Origin: Saccharum officinarum
Lineage: Eukaryota > Streptophyta > Magnoliopsida > Poales > Poaceae
Length of the DNA stretch: 64,000 bases
NCBI GenBank assembly: GCA_020631735.1
Contig: CM036168.1
Span: forward strand, 103,188,036 to 103,252,035
Direction: 5' to 3'
The notes beneath the pieces were generated by a model. It was not told the origin of the DNA. It did no database searches and was given only the letters and a program-made list of their open reading frames with translations. Position 1 is the first letter of the stretch, and every line of letters begins with the position of its first letter. Below are positions 22,344-34,311 of this stretch, one piece after another. A program made the position numbers and the translations under genes.

Positions 22344-23759
22344 TGAAAGCATCTAGGCTCCTAGAGTGAGTTTCGATGATGGATGACAACGTAAAATTAC
22401 TATGACTAACGTGTGTTTTGTAGAAATTTTGGTAAGTTAGGTCATGGTAATGGTGATTGTTTGGGTACTATGGTTTTCATGCCCCTATCAATGGAAATCG
22501 TTTCGGTTTTCAAATGATTGACGACAAGGTTAAGGACAAACTAGTTCTAAGTGCTGATTGGTGTTGGAGAGGCATTTAGAGTAGTTTAGGACTTTGTTTT
22601 TCCTTTGACCGTACTATAAAGGGGGGTATGAGTGGGTAGCTTGACCTAGGTGAGTCTAATTGTTTAGGTGTGGTGCACACTTGTCAAAATTAGCACTATG
22701 TAGCTTAGGTGAAGCCCAAAGATCATCTGGAATAAGTTTCGTTCAAGTCGTGTCGCGATCCAGAGTGGTTTGTGATCTTTTCGCTTGACCGAACGCGGTC
22801 CTTTTCTTGACCGGACGCGTCCGGTCAGTGTACTGGACTGCAGCAACAAACTACTTATCTGACCCGACGCTAGTGAGTTCGTGACTGGACGCGCAGGTGG
22901 CGCTGTCTGCGGTCAACACTGCCAGGGTTAGCGACCGGACGCGATGGGCTATTGATCGGACGCGACTTCAGTGCGTCCGGTCAACAGTGAAGAAGAACAG
23001 AGAGTTTCCAAAGAAGGTTTCGAGCGACCAGACGCGTCCGGTCACCCCTGATCGGACTCGTCTGCGCGTCCGGTCACTCAGCGCCTTTGATTTTAAAATC
23101 GACCGTTGCCACCGACCGGACACGTCCGGTCACATCGACCGACGCGTCCGGTCAGTACGAAAAATGCTGAGTTGGCACATAACGGTTGGGATTGAATGAG
23201 GGTGTTATAAATACATTCCCTACTCATCCATTTGAGCTCTCTTGCTCATTTGTTCAGCTTAGAAACATCTTTCATGTGCAAGGGAGTGCAAGAGTCTAGT
23301 GAGGAGATTGTGATTTGAGAATCCAAGATTAAGGACCTCATTAGTGTATAGGGAGTAGCAAGTGTGCATCCACCTTTCTCATTAGGCTTTCCATGGTCAA
23401 GTGAGAGTTCTTGCTTGTTACTCTTGGTGATCGCCATCACCTAGACGACTCGGTGGTGATTAGGAGTTCGGTGATCATCCGGCAGAGCTTGTGGATGATC
23501 CAACTCATCTTGTGAGCGGTTGTGGGCGACTCACCGTCATGGAGTGTCAAAGAATCAGCCCGTAGAGAGCACTTGATCCTTGCACAGATCAAGGGGGAGC
23601 TATACCCTTGCACGGGTGCTCCAACGAGGACTAATGGGGAGTGGCGACTCTCCGATACCTCGAGAAAACATCGGCGTGTTCCTTGCCCCTTTACTTTGAA
23701 GCAATTACTTTCTAGCATTACTTTCATTACTTGTTTATGTTCCTAGAATTGTCATGCTA
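22344..23759 (+). mobile_element. Truncated Copia (SIRE/Maximus-like) LTR
   Basis: Starts TGAAAGCATCTAGGCTCCTAG, the LTR start shared by this grass family. It runs through the GACGCGTCC-rich block and through sequence that matches 1-420, then breaks off at 23759, about 160 bp short of the GATCCTTTCA end seen at 581. A TATA-like GTTATAAATACATTCC lies near 23200. No internal retrotransposon sequence follows. Open frames inside (22897-23199, 23522-23746) belong to the LTR. Confidence 0.8.
22788..23157. repeat. Dispersed GACCGGACGCGTCCGGTC palindrome cluster
   Basis: The palindromic 18-mer and its halves (GACGCGTCCGGTC, GACCGGACGCG) occur roughly ten times within 370 bp, with partial copies between. 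The cluster is CpG-dense, unlike the rest of the LTR. Confidence 0.85.
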
Positions 23760-25400
23760 AGTCGGAGATGTCACAAATCAATGGGTTAACTAGAAAGCAA
23801 GAATCAATAGGGCTCAAGAGGAGGACGGGAGAACGGGACAAGGGCATCACATGGCCTAGATCTCATCAGACTAGCTAGTATGGTTGTATTCGTTGAATAT
23901 TTAGTCATTTTACGGCATGCTTTAATCCAGAAACAAGACATAGCATACAACATGACATAAATGAGCATGAGGATATAGCATATCCTACCAACAGATCCAT
24001 AATCCACATAATAGAATGCGCTAGAGATAAGTTCAAATTATACCCATGAGTGGAACCCAAGCCGGAGGCAAGGGAACACTGTTACCATCATGAGACCTGG
24101 TCATGATAGCCTGCTCAAAGTAGTCGATCTAGACTCAATGCAGGCATAGGTATGCAATGCAGTCCCACTTTTCGCTCAGGGAAGAAAGCATCTGCTGGAT
24201 CGAACGCCTACCCGTTTCGGTACACAGACGGGCGGAGCTTTGGAGGCCTGCTCACCCAAGCCCTTGTGCGCGCAAGGAGCTTAGGCCAAAGATTGCAGAG
24301 AGCAGCTCAAGATCAAGAACTTAGTGGAGAGAGTGATGAGGAAGAAGGTGGAGTGTTGGCTTTTGCAGGAAGGAGAGGAGGCGCAACCCTTTGGGATGAA
24401 CCTAAACGCGTCCCAGGAGGGGTAGAAGTGTAAATATGCGCCTGGCTTGCTGGCAGTGTTAGGCCACACGTTTTACTCATTTTACCTTTTGCGCCCACCC
24501 ATTTAACCGTTGTGCCCTCGCTGACCGTTGCTTTTACACCTTGTGATCGTTGTGCTGATGGCGGTGCGCGTGTGTGGTCCCCCCTACTCTCTCCTTCTCA
24601 GCTTGTCTATAGGAACACTAACTAGCTTTCTATTTAAGTTGAGCACCTTTCTAGGTTTTTTAGAAGAAGTTTAGCACCTTCTAGTGAGTGTTTCATGTTA
24701 TACTAGTTTCAGTTAGCACTTATTGTGTGCCTTTAGAATTTTTAATTAATTGCTAGACTAATTATGGGTCGAACCCATGTAATCCAATAGTATGTGGATG
24801 TCGAAAAATGTAGGATAGAGAAGAAATAGATCCACCGTTAAATTTTAATATTAGGATTCAAAAATTCGAATATGGAAGGAGGTTGCACTCAATCTCAACG
24901 TAGAGTCTCTTATTGTTTTTTTTTTCCTTTCCCTTTATAACACTTTGATGCACGGGAGGAAGGCCGGGGGCGTCTGTGCCGTGACTTGTTAGTAGGAGGG
25001 GCGGCTAAGCTGTGAGAGAGATGGAGTAAAATGTCTAGTGTTGCCCCAACAAAGAGGATGAGAGAGAAGATGCACAATTTAAAAAAAAGCTTACATGTGC
25101 AACCCTAGAAATGAAGTGGCATGGAATAGCTAGCAGCTGCCTCTCAACATGAAAATCGGCAAAGAACACTGGTCACTTAACAACACAGATGTCTCTGTAC
25201 TGCACTGAATACCGAAGGGATCTCAAAACCGAATACTGAGCCATAAAACTAAAATATTGAAACGTTTTTAACACATGAACAGCAATTTAGGACTGAACCT
25301 TAATCTCTCTACAATAACTAGGTCTCTGAAACTGAAAGCTAAAACTGAATGAAAGCACCATTCCCCAACCCCACGTAACCTACGCGATTATTATGGAAAT
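23760..25400. other. Intergenic, no gene supported
   Basis: A frame at 24152-24433 gives 93 residues without any known motif. No splice-coherent coding pattern or element ends were found. Confidence 0.45.
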
Positions 25401-25401
25401 T

Positions 25402-25619
25402 AGGCCTCGAGATTTCAATTCACCAAATTTTACTATGCAAGAACATCACATCAAAGCGGCATATAGAGTACTAAAGTAGATGAACAATTGCACAGTGATA
25501 CTTTACGAGCGAACATTTAGAGCCTAATTAATCAAGATTTGACAATTATTACCACATACATGCTACAGTGTGACGGACATATACTATGCAATTTGCCACA
25601 ATTGGCATCTAAACAGGCC
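25402..25619. mobile_element. Decayed Tourist-like MITE, reverse orientation
   Basis: Right end CATCTAAACAGGCC and internal GAGCCTAATTAATCAAGA, GTAGATGAA and TGCTACAGTG read as the reverse complement of the TTGTTTAG family. The left end is degenerate. Confidence 0.5.
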
Positions 25620-25697
25620 ACGTTGGAAATCAAAGCAACATATAACCTAGCTAGAGCAAAACCTGACACTGACAGAGCAAAACAAGATATTCATGTA

Positions 25698-25940
25698 GGG
25701 TGTGTTTAGTTCCGCGAAAAGTGTAAAAAAAGTATTGTATCACGTTTTGACTTTGGTAAATAGTGTCCAATCGTTGACTAATTAGGTTCAAAACGTTCGT
25801 CTCGCAAAGTACAACCAAGCTGTACAATTAGTTTTTGATTTCATCTACATTTAGTACTCCATGCATGTATCGCAAGTTTGATGTGATGGAGAATCTTTTA
25901 TTTGCACAGTTTTTTTTTTTTTGAGGAACTGAACACAGCC
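25698..25940. mobile_element. Tourist-like MITE with 3-bp TSD
   Basis: Ends GGGTGTGTTTAGTTCC and (other strand) GGCTGTGTTCAGTTCC are inverted repeats; GTA flanks both ends (25695-25697, 25941-25943). Confidence 0.75.
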
Positions 25941-26167
25941 GTATTCAATGATTCGGGCACTGCAGTTAGCCGGCAACCAGTCTGCCCACATGTGGCGTCT
26001 CTCTCCACTAGCACAAACTGCACAAGGAACAACTCCGTCTCCTCCTGTCCTCCAGTCCAGTCTGAGCAACAGCTATCGCCTGTCCGAAGCGCCCGAAAAA
26101 ACATTTTTGAAAAAAAAAGGTTATTTGAAACAGAACATGACGTGCCAGCCCAAATAAGTGGAGTTCA

Positions 26168-27045
26168 AGTTACCTCTCTCAATTTTTCGCGAAAGTCCAT
26201 TTTCTTCTGAACTTCAAAATCGGGCAAAACATCTCCCTCAACTTTAAAACCGTCCATCTTACCCTGGTTATAAGGGGTTTTCAGTCGTTTTATCTTTTTC
26301 TTTTTTATTTATTTCAGCTGAATCTTTGGAAAATCATAATTTTTTTGAACTCCATATGAGTAAATCTATACAGTGAACATATAATATGGTATGCTTTAGT
26401 ACAAAATTTTTGTTGTAGCTTTAGATCTATGTTTTTTTAATTAAATGAAATAATTCATAGTTGCAGTTTCTATGGTCCAATTGTGGTGAAATTTTTATGG
26501 TGGGCTAATTATTGTATGATTAGACTGTTGTAAAAATTTCATACTCATTGGATCATGTATAACTTAGTTATAGATTTTATTTAGATTTATGCTTGTTAAA
26601 TATAAATAAATCTATAACTAAGCTATACATGATCTAATGAGTATGAAATTTTTACTACAGTTCAATCATATGATAATTAGCCACCATAAAAATTTTATCA
26701 CAATTGGACCATAGAAACTGCAGCTATGAATTATTCCAATTAATTACAGAAAAGTATAGATCTAAAGCCACAGCAAAAACTTTGTACTAAAGCATACTTA
26801 TTATATGTTCACCGTGTAGATCTACTCATGTGAAGTCTAACAAAATTGGATTTTCTATTTTATGATTTTTCAAAGATTCAACCGAAATAAATTAAAAAGA
26901 AAAAGACAAAGTCAACTTCAAAACTGCTTATAACAGGACCAAGGAGGTAAGATAACGGTTTTAAAAGTTGAGGGAGGTGTTTTGCCCGGTTTTAGAGTTC
27001 AGGGAGAAAAAACAGGCTTTCGCAAAAGTTGAGGGAGGTAACATG
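26168..27045. mobile_element. 880-bp fold-back (long-hairpin) element
   Basis: The two halves are reverse complements almost end to end, with the turn near 26600. Outer arms: AGTTACCTCTCTCAATTTTT against ATGTTACCTCCCTCAACTTT on the other strand; inner arms include ATGAGTATGAAATTTTTAC against CAAAAATTTCATACTCAT. There is no coding capacity. The inner core around AGTGAACATATAATATGGTA is shared with the element at 46388-47055. Transcription through it would give a long double-stranded RNA. I did not find a clean TSD. Confidence 0.85.
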
Positions 27046-27554
27046 GACTTTTTTCAAAATTATATCAGAAAACAGCCAATAACACAAATCTCGACAAGAA
27101 CGGGCCCTCCAAAACCGAATGAGAACAACACATAAAATCCCGTTCTCTTTTGGCCCGCTTGACTCTTTGACCTCTAGCGGGGTTTGCAGGCTTGCAGCCG
27201 TAAGTGGAGGACTAAGCCCGCTTCATCCGCAAAGCGGGGCTTGAATTTGGTTCCAGCGACAGAATCTAACCAGAGCCCACTAGTAGCCTTCTTGGTTTTC
27301 CAGCTGGCCCATGAACGCCTTTTTATATATATTTTGGGAAATTAGCCTCCAGCTTGTCGGCGATGAACAGTGAGTTGAAGCAATCGAATTCTCAGAGTCA
27401 AAGCCCCGCTTACAAACTACGACAGGCCTAGCAAGAAACGAGTCAAACAGTTGGGATCTTGGACCATAGCATCAGCCGTAATCATTCCATCCCAAACAAG
27501 TTGCTTCGCTAGCTCTGATTCCTTCGGTTTTCATGGCATTGCTAGAACAGAGAT

Positions 27555-27672
27555 TAAGCCATGTTCACTTTTCTTATAAACAGTACTTTTTCAGCCAACG
27601 AATAGTGTTTTCCCTCACAACAAATCAGCGAACAGACTTTTCAGCCAATATAATAGGGCGAACGAATGGCCG
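27555..27672. mobile_element. hAT-like MITE (GCCTGTTCG family)
   Basis: Family phrases CTTATAAACAGTACTTTTTC, TTTTCCCTCACAACAAATCA and GCGAACAGACTTTTCAGCC are present; termini are decayed. Confidence 0.6.
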
Positions 27673-28998
27673 GCCGAAAGGCCCCCGTAAGACGAGTGAA
27701 ATGTGGCGGAGCACGAGTTTAGTCAACACATAAGCTACTTTATTCCAAGTCTCATTAGCGCGGGAATAATGCATTGCAAGTGCATGGCGTCGTTCGATTT
27801 GGGCTGCGTGCGGCGAAGATAAGGCACCGTTTACGTGTGGGAGTAAGCGACGCGCCAATGGCAGTCGAAGAGAACACATGCACGAGGGCCTCCGTTGCTC
27901 ATGCCGAGGCACCATCTCGGCGACGACGACGACGTGCTCACATAGAGTTGAACGAGCGGTGTGATCGATCGAGTTGACTGTGCAACATACAAGTGCTTTT
28001 ATGTCCTCCGGTACGACTGGTACGAGTGATCAGTCCCTCGCCGGTCATGCATCTTCCTCTAGCTCTAGCAGTATTTTTCGGTCCCTGACTGATGATGAAT
28101 ATACACGCCACTAAGGCCTATTGATCGGTTCACGTAGAAACGCACGCGATTCTCTCTGGTGCCATAAACGGACAGTACTAGGAACCAGCTGGACTCCGGG
28201 CATATATATCCCGGGCATTGGTACTGGTAATTTGACCCTCTAAAACCACATGTGGCTCTGTCGATCTGCACTGCAGTAGATGACAATTTTGCAGAGTTCT
28301 GTTTACTGAATTCGTTAGCGACAGAACACGTCCCGCAAAAGCCAAAACTATAGATGTTACTATGTTAGGTTCCCATGAGGTCGATGTCACTTATCTCCGA
28401 TCCTCTCTAAACCACAAAGCTAGCTCGTGCGCGCAGCTGAAGATCGGCCCACTTGTTTACGGCGATCGAGTGCAATTTGGTTCTGACGGCAAGCTCCTCC
28501 ATGATATCTTGCGCTGTTGATCGCCACCAATTTGCCATGAGTGTTGCACCCATCGCTCCTTGGATCATGGGCCAGCGGTTTGTTCGTCATCCCTGATCTC
28601 TCTGGGATCCAAACCCATGTGCGTGCGACCCGAGCTAGCCAGCAATGCCCCTGTTTTCTGTAGATGAGAGATTCAGAGGGGAACTCCCAGTCCCAACGTT
28701 GATCGATCATTACTGTCTCAGCTCGGACAGACGGACGAGCAGTGGATGCCAAGCATAAGATGCAAAGGGAGGCGGATCGGACGCATGCACACATATGCCA
28801 TGCATGTAGAGCTCTAGCTCCTACGCTATCCGTCGTGAGGAGGCGTTGACCCTGTAAAATATTCCGCACACGGGTAGTGCAGTGTGATCAGCCAGCGCTG
28901 GTCCCGATCTGCCTTGGTTAACCAAATTCTTTCTAGTATTCTTCTTCCCAATGCAGTTTTATTTCCCTGAGATCTTTTCTCGATAACTGCAAAAATAT
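27673..28998. other. Intergenic, no gene supported
   Basis: Several short frames on both strands (27774-27977, 28065-28390, 28420-28869) have no domain, no recognisable homology and no splice-coherent partner. Confidence 0.5.
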
Positions 28999-29497
28999 GT
29001 ACTCCCTCCGAATTGGTAAAAAAAACTCATTTTAGATAGCGACACGGTCTCCAAATCATAACTTTAATTTTTTTATTTTTATAAAAATATTTATTGGAAA
29101 GTGATATATATATATATATTTTTTTGTGAAGGTAAATTTGAAGGCAAATCTATTCATATGGTTTTCACATTTCCAAACTCAGAGGTTGTTTGGCTACCGG
29201 CCACCAGTGCCACACCCTGCTGTGGTGGCGCCACACTATGTGGCGTAGGAAAACAACGCCACAACTGTGGTGACAATTGGGCTGGAAATGAACTGAAGAT
29301 CGTGTGGCGTGCCGCAGATTAATTACGAACCAAGCAGCCGCCTGCTTTCCTGTGACCGTCAAAGCCTAGGCGAGGCAAACCAAGGCCGTCAACCAAACAG
29401 CCTCTCAACAACTTAAAAGTTATTCATGATTTATATTCTCAATGTTTGACCCAAATTTTGTTCAAAGCAACTTCTTTTACCACCTAAAGGGAGTATA
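28999..29497. mobile_element. Stowaway-like MITE split by another MITE
   Basis: Left end TACTCCCTCCGAATTGG and right end ACCTAAAGGGAGTA (29484-29497) are the two Stowaway ends. They are separated by a second element at 29182-29404, which explains the unusual length. Confidence 0.65.
29182..29404. mobile_element. Tourist-like MITE inserted in a Stowaway
   Basis: Ends GAGGTTGTTTGGCTACC and (other strand) GAGGCTGTTTGGTTGACGG are inverted repeats; TCA flanks both (29179-29181, 29405-29407). The interior is rich in GCCAC/GTGGC, like the element at 57736. Confidence 0.75.
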
Positions 29498-29517
29498 CTC
29501 GTATTTAAATATAATTA

Positions 29518-29617
29518 NNNNNNNNNNNNNNNNNNNNNNNNNNNNNNNNNNNNNNNNNNNNNNNNNNNNNNNNNNNNNNNNNNNNNNNNNNNNNNNNNNN
29601 NNNNNNNNNNNNNNNNN
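29518..29617. other. Assembly gap (100 N)
   Basis: Exactly 100 ambiguous bases, the conventional placeholder for a gap of unknown size. Confidence 0.99.
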
Positions 29618-29807
29618 CAGTAGCCGGCCCCCTTTTTCGGTTGGGTTTCGAGAAATCTTGCTGAGCACAGAGTTACCGGATTCTGTTGTTCCTCCAGGCG
29701 CCCTAGTGGCTTGGAATCGAATAGCTGGAAGATTCCTATGGTTGGGAAATTTTACGAATTCATCAAAACACTCGTGAAGATAAAAAGTCAAGCTAGCTGA
29801 AGTTTCG

Positions 29808-29924
29808 CAGCTTGTTCGTTTGAGCTTATCAGCGGAATCAGCAGCCATCCAGCAGTGTTTTCTCTCACAACAAACCAGCGAACAGTACTTTCAGCCACAA
29901 CAAACCAGCGAAACGAACAGGCTG
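29808..29924. mobile_element. hAT-like MITE (GCCTGTTCG family)
   Basis: Starts CAGCTTGTTCGTTTGAGC and ends CGAAACGAACAGGCTG, with the internal phrase TTTTCTCTCACAACAAACCA. Confidence 0.75.
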
Positions 29925-29989
29925 TCGGGTTTTCAGAATTTTCACATTTCCCGTTTCAACCACATATTTGCTATTAAAATTTTAATTAA

Positions 29990-30218
29990 GGTTGTGTTTG
30001 GTTGAACTTGTACTTTTGTTGCCAAAAAGTATAGAAAGACAATCAAACGGAAAACCAAAAGCTGCTTGTGTCTAGTACAATTTTGTAGCACGTTTGGATC
30101 CTGCTTTTGATTTTCCGCTTTCAGTTTTTCTTAATAATATAGGTGAAAATAAAGAGACGTTTTATAGATGTTGATATAGGTAGAGATAAAAGAGAGAACC
30201 TAACAAAACAGACCCTAA
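29990..30218. mobile_element. Possible Tourist-like MITE
   Basis: Left end GGTTGTGTTTGGTTGAACTT and right end (other strand) GGGTCTGTTTTGTTAGGTTC are weak inverted repeats. No clear TSD. Confidence 0.4.
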
Positions 30219-30837
30219 AGTCCTTCCGACATTAGCTAAGCTATCAGTCGAAGATGTGGCTTCTTTTTTCATTAGAGTTCCATGGACAATGCTCCTGTCC
30301 TTTGCATCAAAGCTAAAAGGACGGCAAGAAACAAAGGCAGCTTTGCTCGAAACAGGACAGAACAGCACCACCCTACTCCTCTACTACTCATCCAAGGACA
30401 GCAAGCGAGTTCATGAGCCTAACGCAGCTCGGAGGACTCACTTCAATATTATGCACCAGTCTCTCAAGAGATTTGTTCCGGTCTGGAAGCTTGGCCTTTC
30501 AGAGCTTGTGTCACCGGTCTGGGAGATCAGGCATTCAGAAAGAAAATGATACGTTACTTGCAGTACCGACTACAAATACTTGCGACAAGTATACTTGGGA
30601 CGCGCAACAAGTTACTTAAGCAAGAAGTTAACTTTAGCTGAGACTGAGAACAACCACAAGAGATTCGACTGATAATCCAAGCACAAGCAGTTGTTTACAC
30701 GATTGTATCACATGTTAAACCTACAGCCCATCAGAAAAATGTAGCAGCTAGACCCATAGCATACACTCCATGCAACGCCATCAAATGGCCAAATACACCA
30801 GTCATAGTTGACAACCAGCATGACCTAACTTCAAACT

Positions 30838-33076
30838 TCATGCCGTTCGAAGGGGTGGAGAAACCAATATGACACCATCACCTCGGACAAAAAGGAAGGG
30901 GATAGTGCGTTTTGTGGTCTGCAAAGATTATCCAACAAATAGTTAGTGTATATCATAATACACATTTCAAAGATTAAGAGTAAGGTAATAAGTCACTTCA
31001 GAGTATGGAATCACACTGTCTTATACAACAGTCAGAACCATAGTCTAAGCAATCTAAAAGTCTCAGATAACTTTATGCTCTAATGTCTTTAACAGATGCC
31101 CATCTCACTATAAACACATTGAAACTCCACAATGGAATGAGTTTAAGGATGTAATAACTAATAACATGCACCATACACCTAAGTTGTTAACTCCTCATTA
31201 TTTGAGGTCTCCTTAATAGCCACTATCCTTGATGAATATCTAACATAACCCAACAAAGTCTGAAGGACAATGAAAATGATAACCTGGCATCCAATAGTTT
31301 TTGACTAATTGACTTACTAAACATTTATCAAGAATTACGGGAGAAAAGCAAATGAACTTACGCGCACAATTTCTTCATATGTTTCATCATCTATTTCAAC
31401 AGTTGTCACGACCTCTTCCACATCTCCAAGTATCATGTTTAAATGTTGATCATACGCCTGCATAAAAAGGGGGTAAAGGACATGTCAGCAACAACCAACA
31501 ATTACCCCAGCATGCCAAACATAATACAAGGGGTCTGTTTAGTTGGCAAATTTTTTTGGGTAAATTCCTGTAGCACTTTTCGTTGTTATTTGACAAAATT
31601 TATCCAATCATGGACTAACTAGGCTCAAAAGATTTGTCTCGACATTTACAGACAAACTGTGCAACTAGTTATTTTTTTTACCTACATTTAATGCTCCATG
31701 CATGCGTCCAAAGATTCGATGTGACGGGTACTACGCAAACTTTTTTGGCTCTTTTTGCCAACTAAACAGGCCCAAGATAGATCTCAACAGACAAAAAAGA
31801 ATTAACAAACTCATAGGAAAGATGGGAGAATCATGAAAATGCAACTGAAAGCAAGCCACCGCAGGGGAGCATGCAACAGAAAGATTCACAACAAATCATA
31901 AGATAATAAATGCAAGCCCTGAAAGGGTATCATAAAAATACAAAATGTCCAGCATCCATAATTGTTATACATCATGGGATTCCAAACAGATTATAATAAG
32001 CTCACTATATTGCAGAAGCATTCTTACATCACAAAAGCCAGGAATGCTACTGCTATGTGCCATCTATATACCATGTTACATGATAAAATGACCCACAAGT
32101 TATGTTACCAAGATATTTATGTTTAGAAATTAGAATTAAAGGATTGATGCCCCAGTTACCTCCATCACAAATAAAATAATCTCAGACAGCTAAGCCTAAT
32201 AAATGACAGAATTCAGAAAATGGTGTACAGCTGGGGCAGAAAAATTGTTTGAGCATTAATACATATGACATTAGGGAACAAACCATTGCATATGCATCGA
32301 GGATCTTCTACACGTTCCTCAGCTGAGTGGCTGAGTTAATAAAAGGACTAATGCCACAGTTCCCTTAATCACGAATGGAAACAGAGTCACAAACAACTAA
32401 GCCCAACTAACAATGTTCATAAAACAGCTTACAGCGACGGAGAAAAATTGTTTGAGCATTAAAATGAAATTCTTCTAAACAGAGGGAACAATTCTTAGCT
32501 TAGGTCTCAAGGACCTTCTACTCGTTCCACACCCCCTTATTCCATGGAAGCTCTTACACAAAAATGTCTGTTGCCCCTGTTATCAATATATAAATCCATA
32601 TCAATGGTTTCAAAGTCAAGAATGTTACAATCACACAGTAACATATTCAACCTCCGTGCTCCAATTTTCGTCAAAATTGTTACATTAAGTGAACCCGCTC
32701 ATTTAGTTTTGACAGATTTAGCATCACATGAAGTGAATATACAATTTAATCACATAACAGTGACGAATTAGCAGCATAGAAGCTTATCATGCAGTCCATA
32801 AAAAATCGTTCCCTTAAATCCGAAGTTCCCTACTCACGGCAGACGTACGCACCAGGCCGACGCTACAACTAGCCTAATCTTCTCTACACGAAACTAACCA
32901 CAAGCACAGAACAAAATACAGCAAAAGGTCCAAAGAGAAGCAGACGGGTTAATTACATGGAGCTTGCCGCGGAGCTCGCGGTCGGATCGGAGCTTGACGT
33001 AGATGCGCTCGTCGAGGCTGAGCCGTATCAGATCCAGCGGCTCCTTCACCGCGATCTCCTCCTCCGCCGCAGCCAT
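30838..33076 (-). CDS. LSM3: LSm3, U6 snRNA-associated Sm-like protein
   Basis: LSm3 is a subunit of the LSm2-8 ring that binds the 3' end of U6 snRNA in the nucleus and of the LSm1-7 ring in cytoplasmic mRNA decapping. Three coding exons are visible: 33076-32957, 31457-31362 and 30918-30838, 98 codons plus stop, all GT-AG. Exon 1 starts MAAAEEE and gives [20 protein letters not shown] and ELRGKLH. Exon 2 continues [20 protein letters not shown] to EEIVR. Exon 3 gives [19 protein letters not shown] and ends PPLRTA. These are the Sm1 and Sm2 motifs of LSm3, and the length is exactly that of the family. I chose the ATG at 33074-33076; the in-frame codon further upstream is GTG. Intron 1 (31458-32956) carries a MITE. 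The gene looks intact. Confidence 0.95.
31531..31773. mobile_element. Tourist-like MITE in LSm3 intron 1
   Basis: Ends GGGTCTGTTTAGTTGGCAAA and (other strand) GGGCCTGTTTAGTTGGCAAA are near-perfect 20-bp inverted repeats; AAG flanks both (31528-31530, 31774-31776). 243 bp. Confidence 0.85.
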
Positions 33077-33109
33077 CGCCCCCGCCTCGTTCACCGCCTA
33101 CCCTCCTGC

Positions 33110-33470
33110 CGCTCCGCGCCCAGAAACCTCTAAACCCTAGCTACCCAACGAATCGAACGCTGGGTCGCACACTCGCACTGGCTTCGGCGACGGGATGTGC
33201 TTGCGTTTTGCGGCGCCCGCCCGGACCTCTCTGTGCTGCGGTAAAGCATCTTGCTCACCAGGTCCAAAGGGGCTGATGGGCCTTACTAGAAGCCCATATT
33301 CATCAGATGGGCCAGACCTCTAATGCGAAAGAGGTGCTCAGTCATGGGCCCTTTCTTATCAGAAATTGAGCCTCCGTCGAGTTTGTAGGCCGCCGGTTCA
33401 GGCAGCATAGCGAGACCAATCGATCTGTTTTTTTCAGGGCAATGCATCTGCATTTTTTTTGTGCATCAAG
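33110..33470. other. 5' flank of LSm3
   Basis: Contains the upstream region of LSm3 (minus strand), GC-rich next to the gene. No clear TATA box; typical of housekeeping genes. Confidence 0.4.
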
Positions 33471-33484
33471 AGCCAAAAATGGTC

Positions 33485-34311
33485 CCCCTTCCTCCTCTCT
33501 CTCAAACACTCGTCCCCAACAGTTAAGAGAGGCGAATAGGGAGGAGAGCGTCTCCGCCGGCGGAGCCGATGGTCTCCTCCGCCTCCGATGGCCTGAGGGG
33601 CGTCGTGAGGTGGTGGAGACCGTTGGTCTCTTGCCGGCTGGGGCTGTAGGTTGTAGGTTAGGTCCTAGCCAGTCTAGGGTTTCGTGTCCGAGCGGCATCG
33701 GAGGGGCGGCGGTGGTGGCGTCGCGATGGAATAAATCCTCTTGGGCTCTTCCCCGTCCCATCGGTGCTCTGCTCCGGCACCGTGGCGAGCCTATGGAGGT
33801 GGGCCTCCATGTCTGGAGCCCTTGTACAGGAGTCGGTCGGCGGTGGTGCGTCGTCTTTCGTGGCGGCGGCTGGAGCGATCTTGTGTTTCCAGGATGTGGA
33901 GGAGGTGTGGGTGCTGTGGAGGCCAGGTGGTCGGGTCAAGCTCGATCTCCCTGTGGCGGCGGTGTCCGTTGGCGACGAGCTTGGATCCAGGACCGAGGGA
34001 GCTTAGGGTGCGGCCCCCGACCGATGCGTTTTCAGCGTTGCCTTCAACTCATCGTTTGCGGTGTTCCCTTCGGCTACGGGTTCGACGGCGACAGCCGGAG
34101 CTGGCGTGTTCCAGCGGCAACGGCGGGGATTTCTGGAATCTTCCGCTTGCAAAGGGCCCAGGGACCTTGCTATAGTTTTCACTTTTCCAAAGGCCCTTTG
34201 AGATTGTAGGGTAGGGCAGTTGTCCTCTGTAATCCGTATGGCATACTTGTACATGTACGCGTCTCTGTACGTTTTCTTTAACTAATAATATAGGTACGCT
34301 TGATAAAAAAA
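33485..34311 (+). mobile_element. Non-autonomous poly(A) retroposon with 16-bp TSD
   Basis: The insert is flanked by AGAGCCAAAAATGGTC at 33469-33484 and 34312-34327 and ends in TTGATAAAAAAA, the signature of target-primed insertion by LINE machinery. The body is GC-rich at its 5' side and has a LINE-like 3' tail (CTCTGTAATCC, TTTCTTTAACTAATAATA). Open frames over it (33442-34209 and overlapping ones) start outside the insert and match nothing. It carries no reverse transcriptase. Confidence 0.85.

Noticed and set aside
24152..24433. 93-codon frame with acidic tail
   Set aside because: No homology recognised and no splice partners or promoter signals; left unannotated.
33077..33094. N-terminal extension of LSm3
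   Set aside because: The upstream codon is GTG, not ATG; the ATG at 33074-33076 gives the family's usual 98-residue length.
33442..34209. 255-codon frame upstream of LSm3
   Set aside because: It begins outside and runs through a TSD-bounded retroposon, and its translation is Gly/Arg/Trp-rich compositional sequence.
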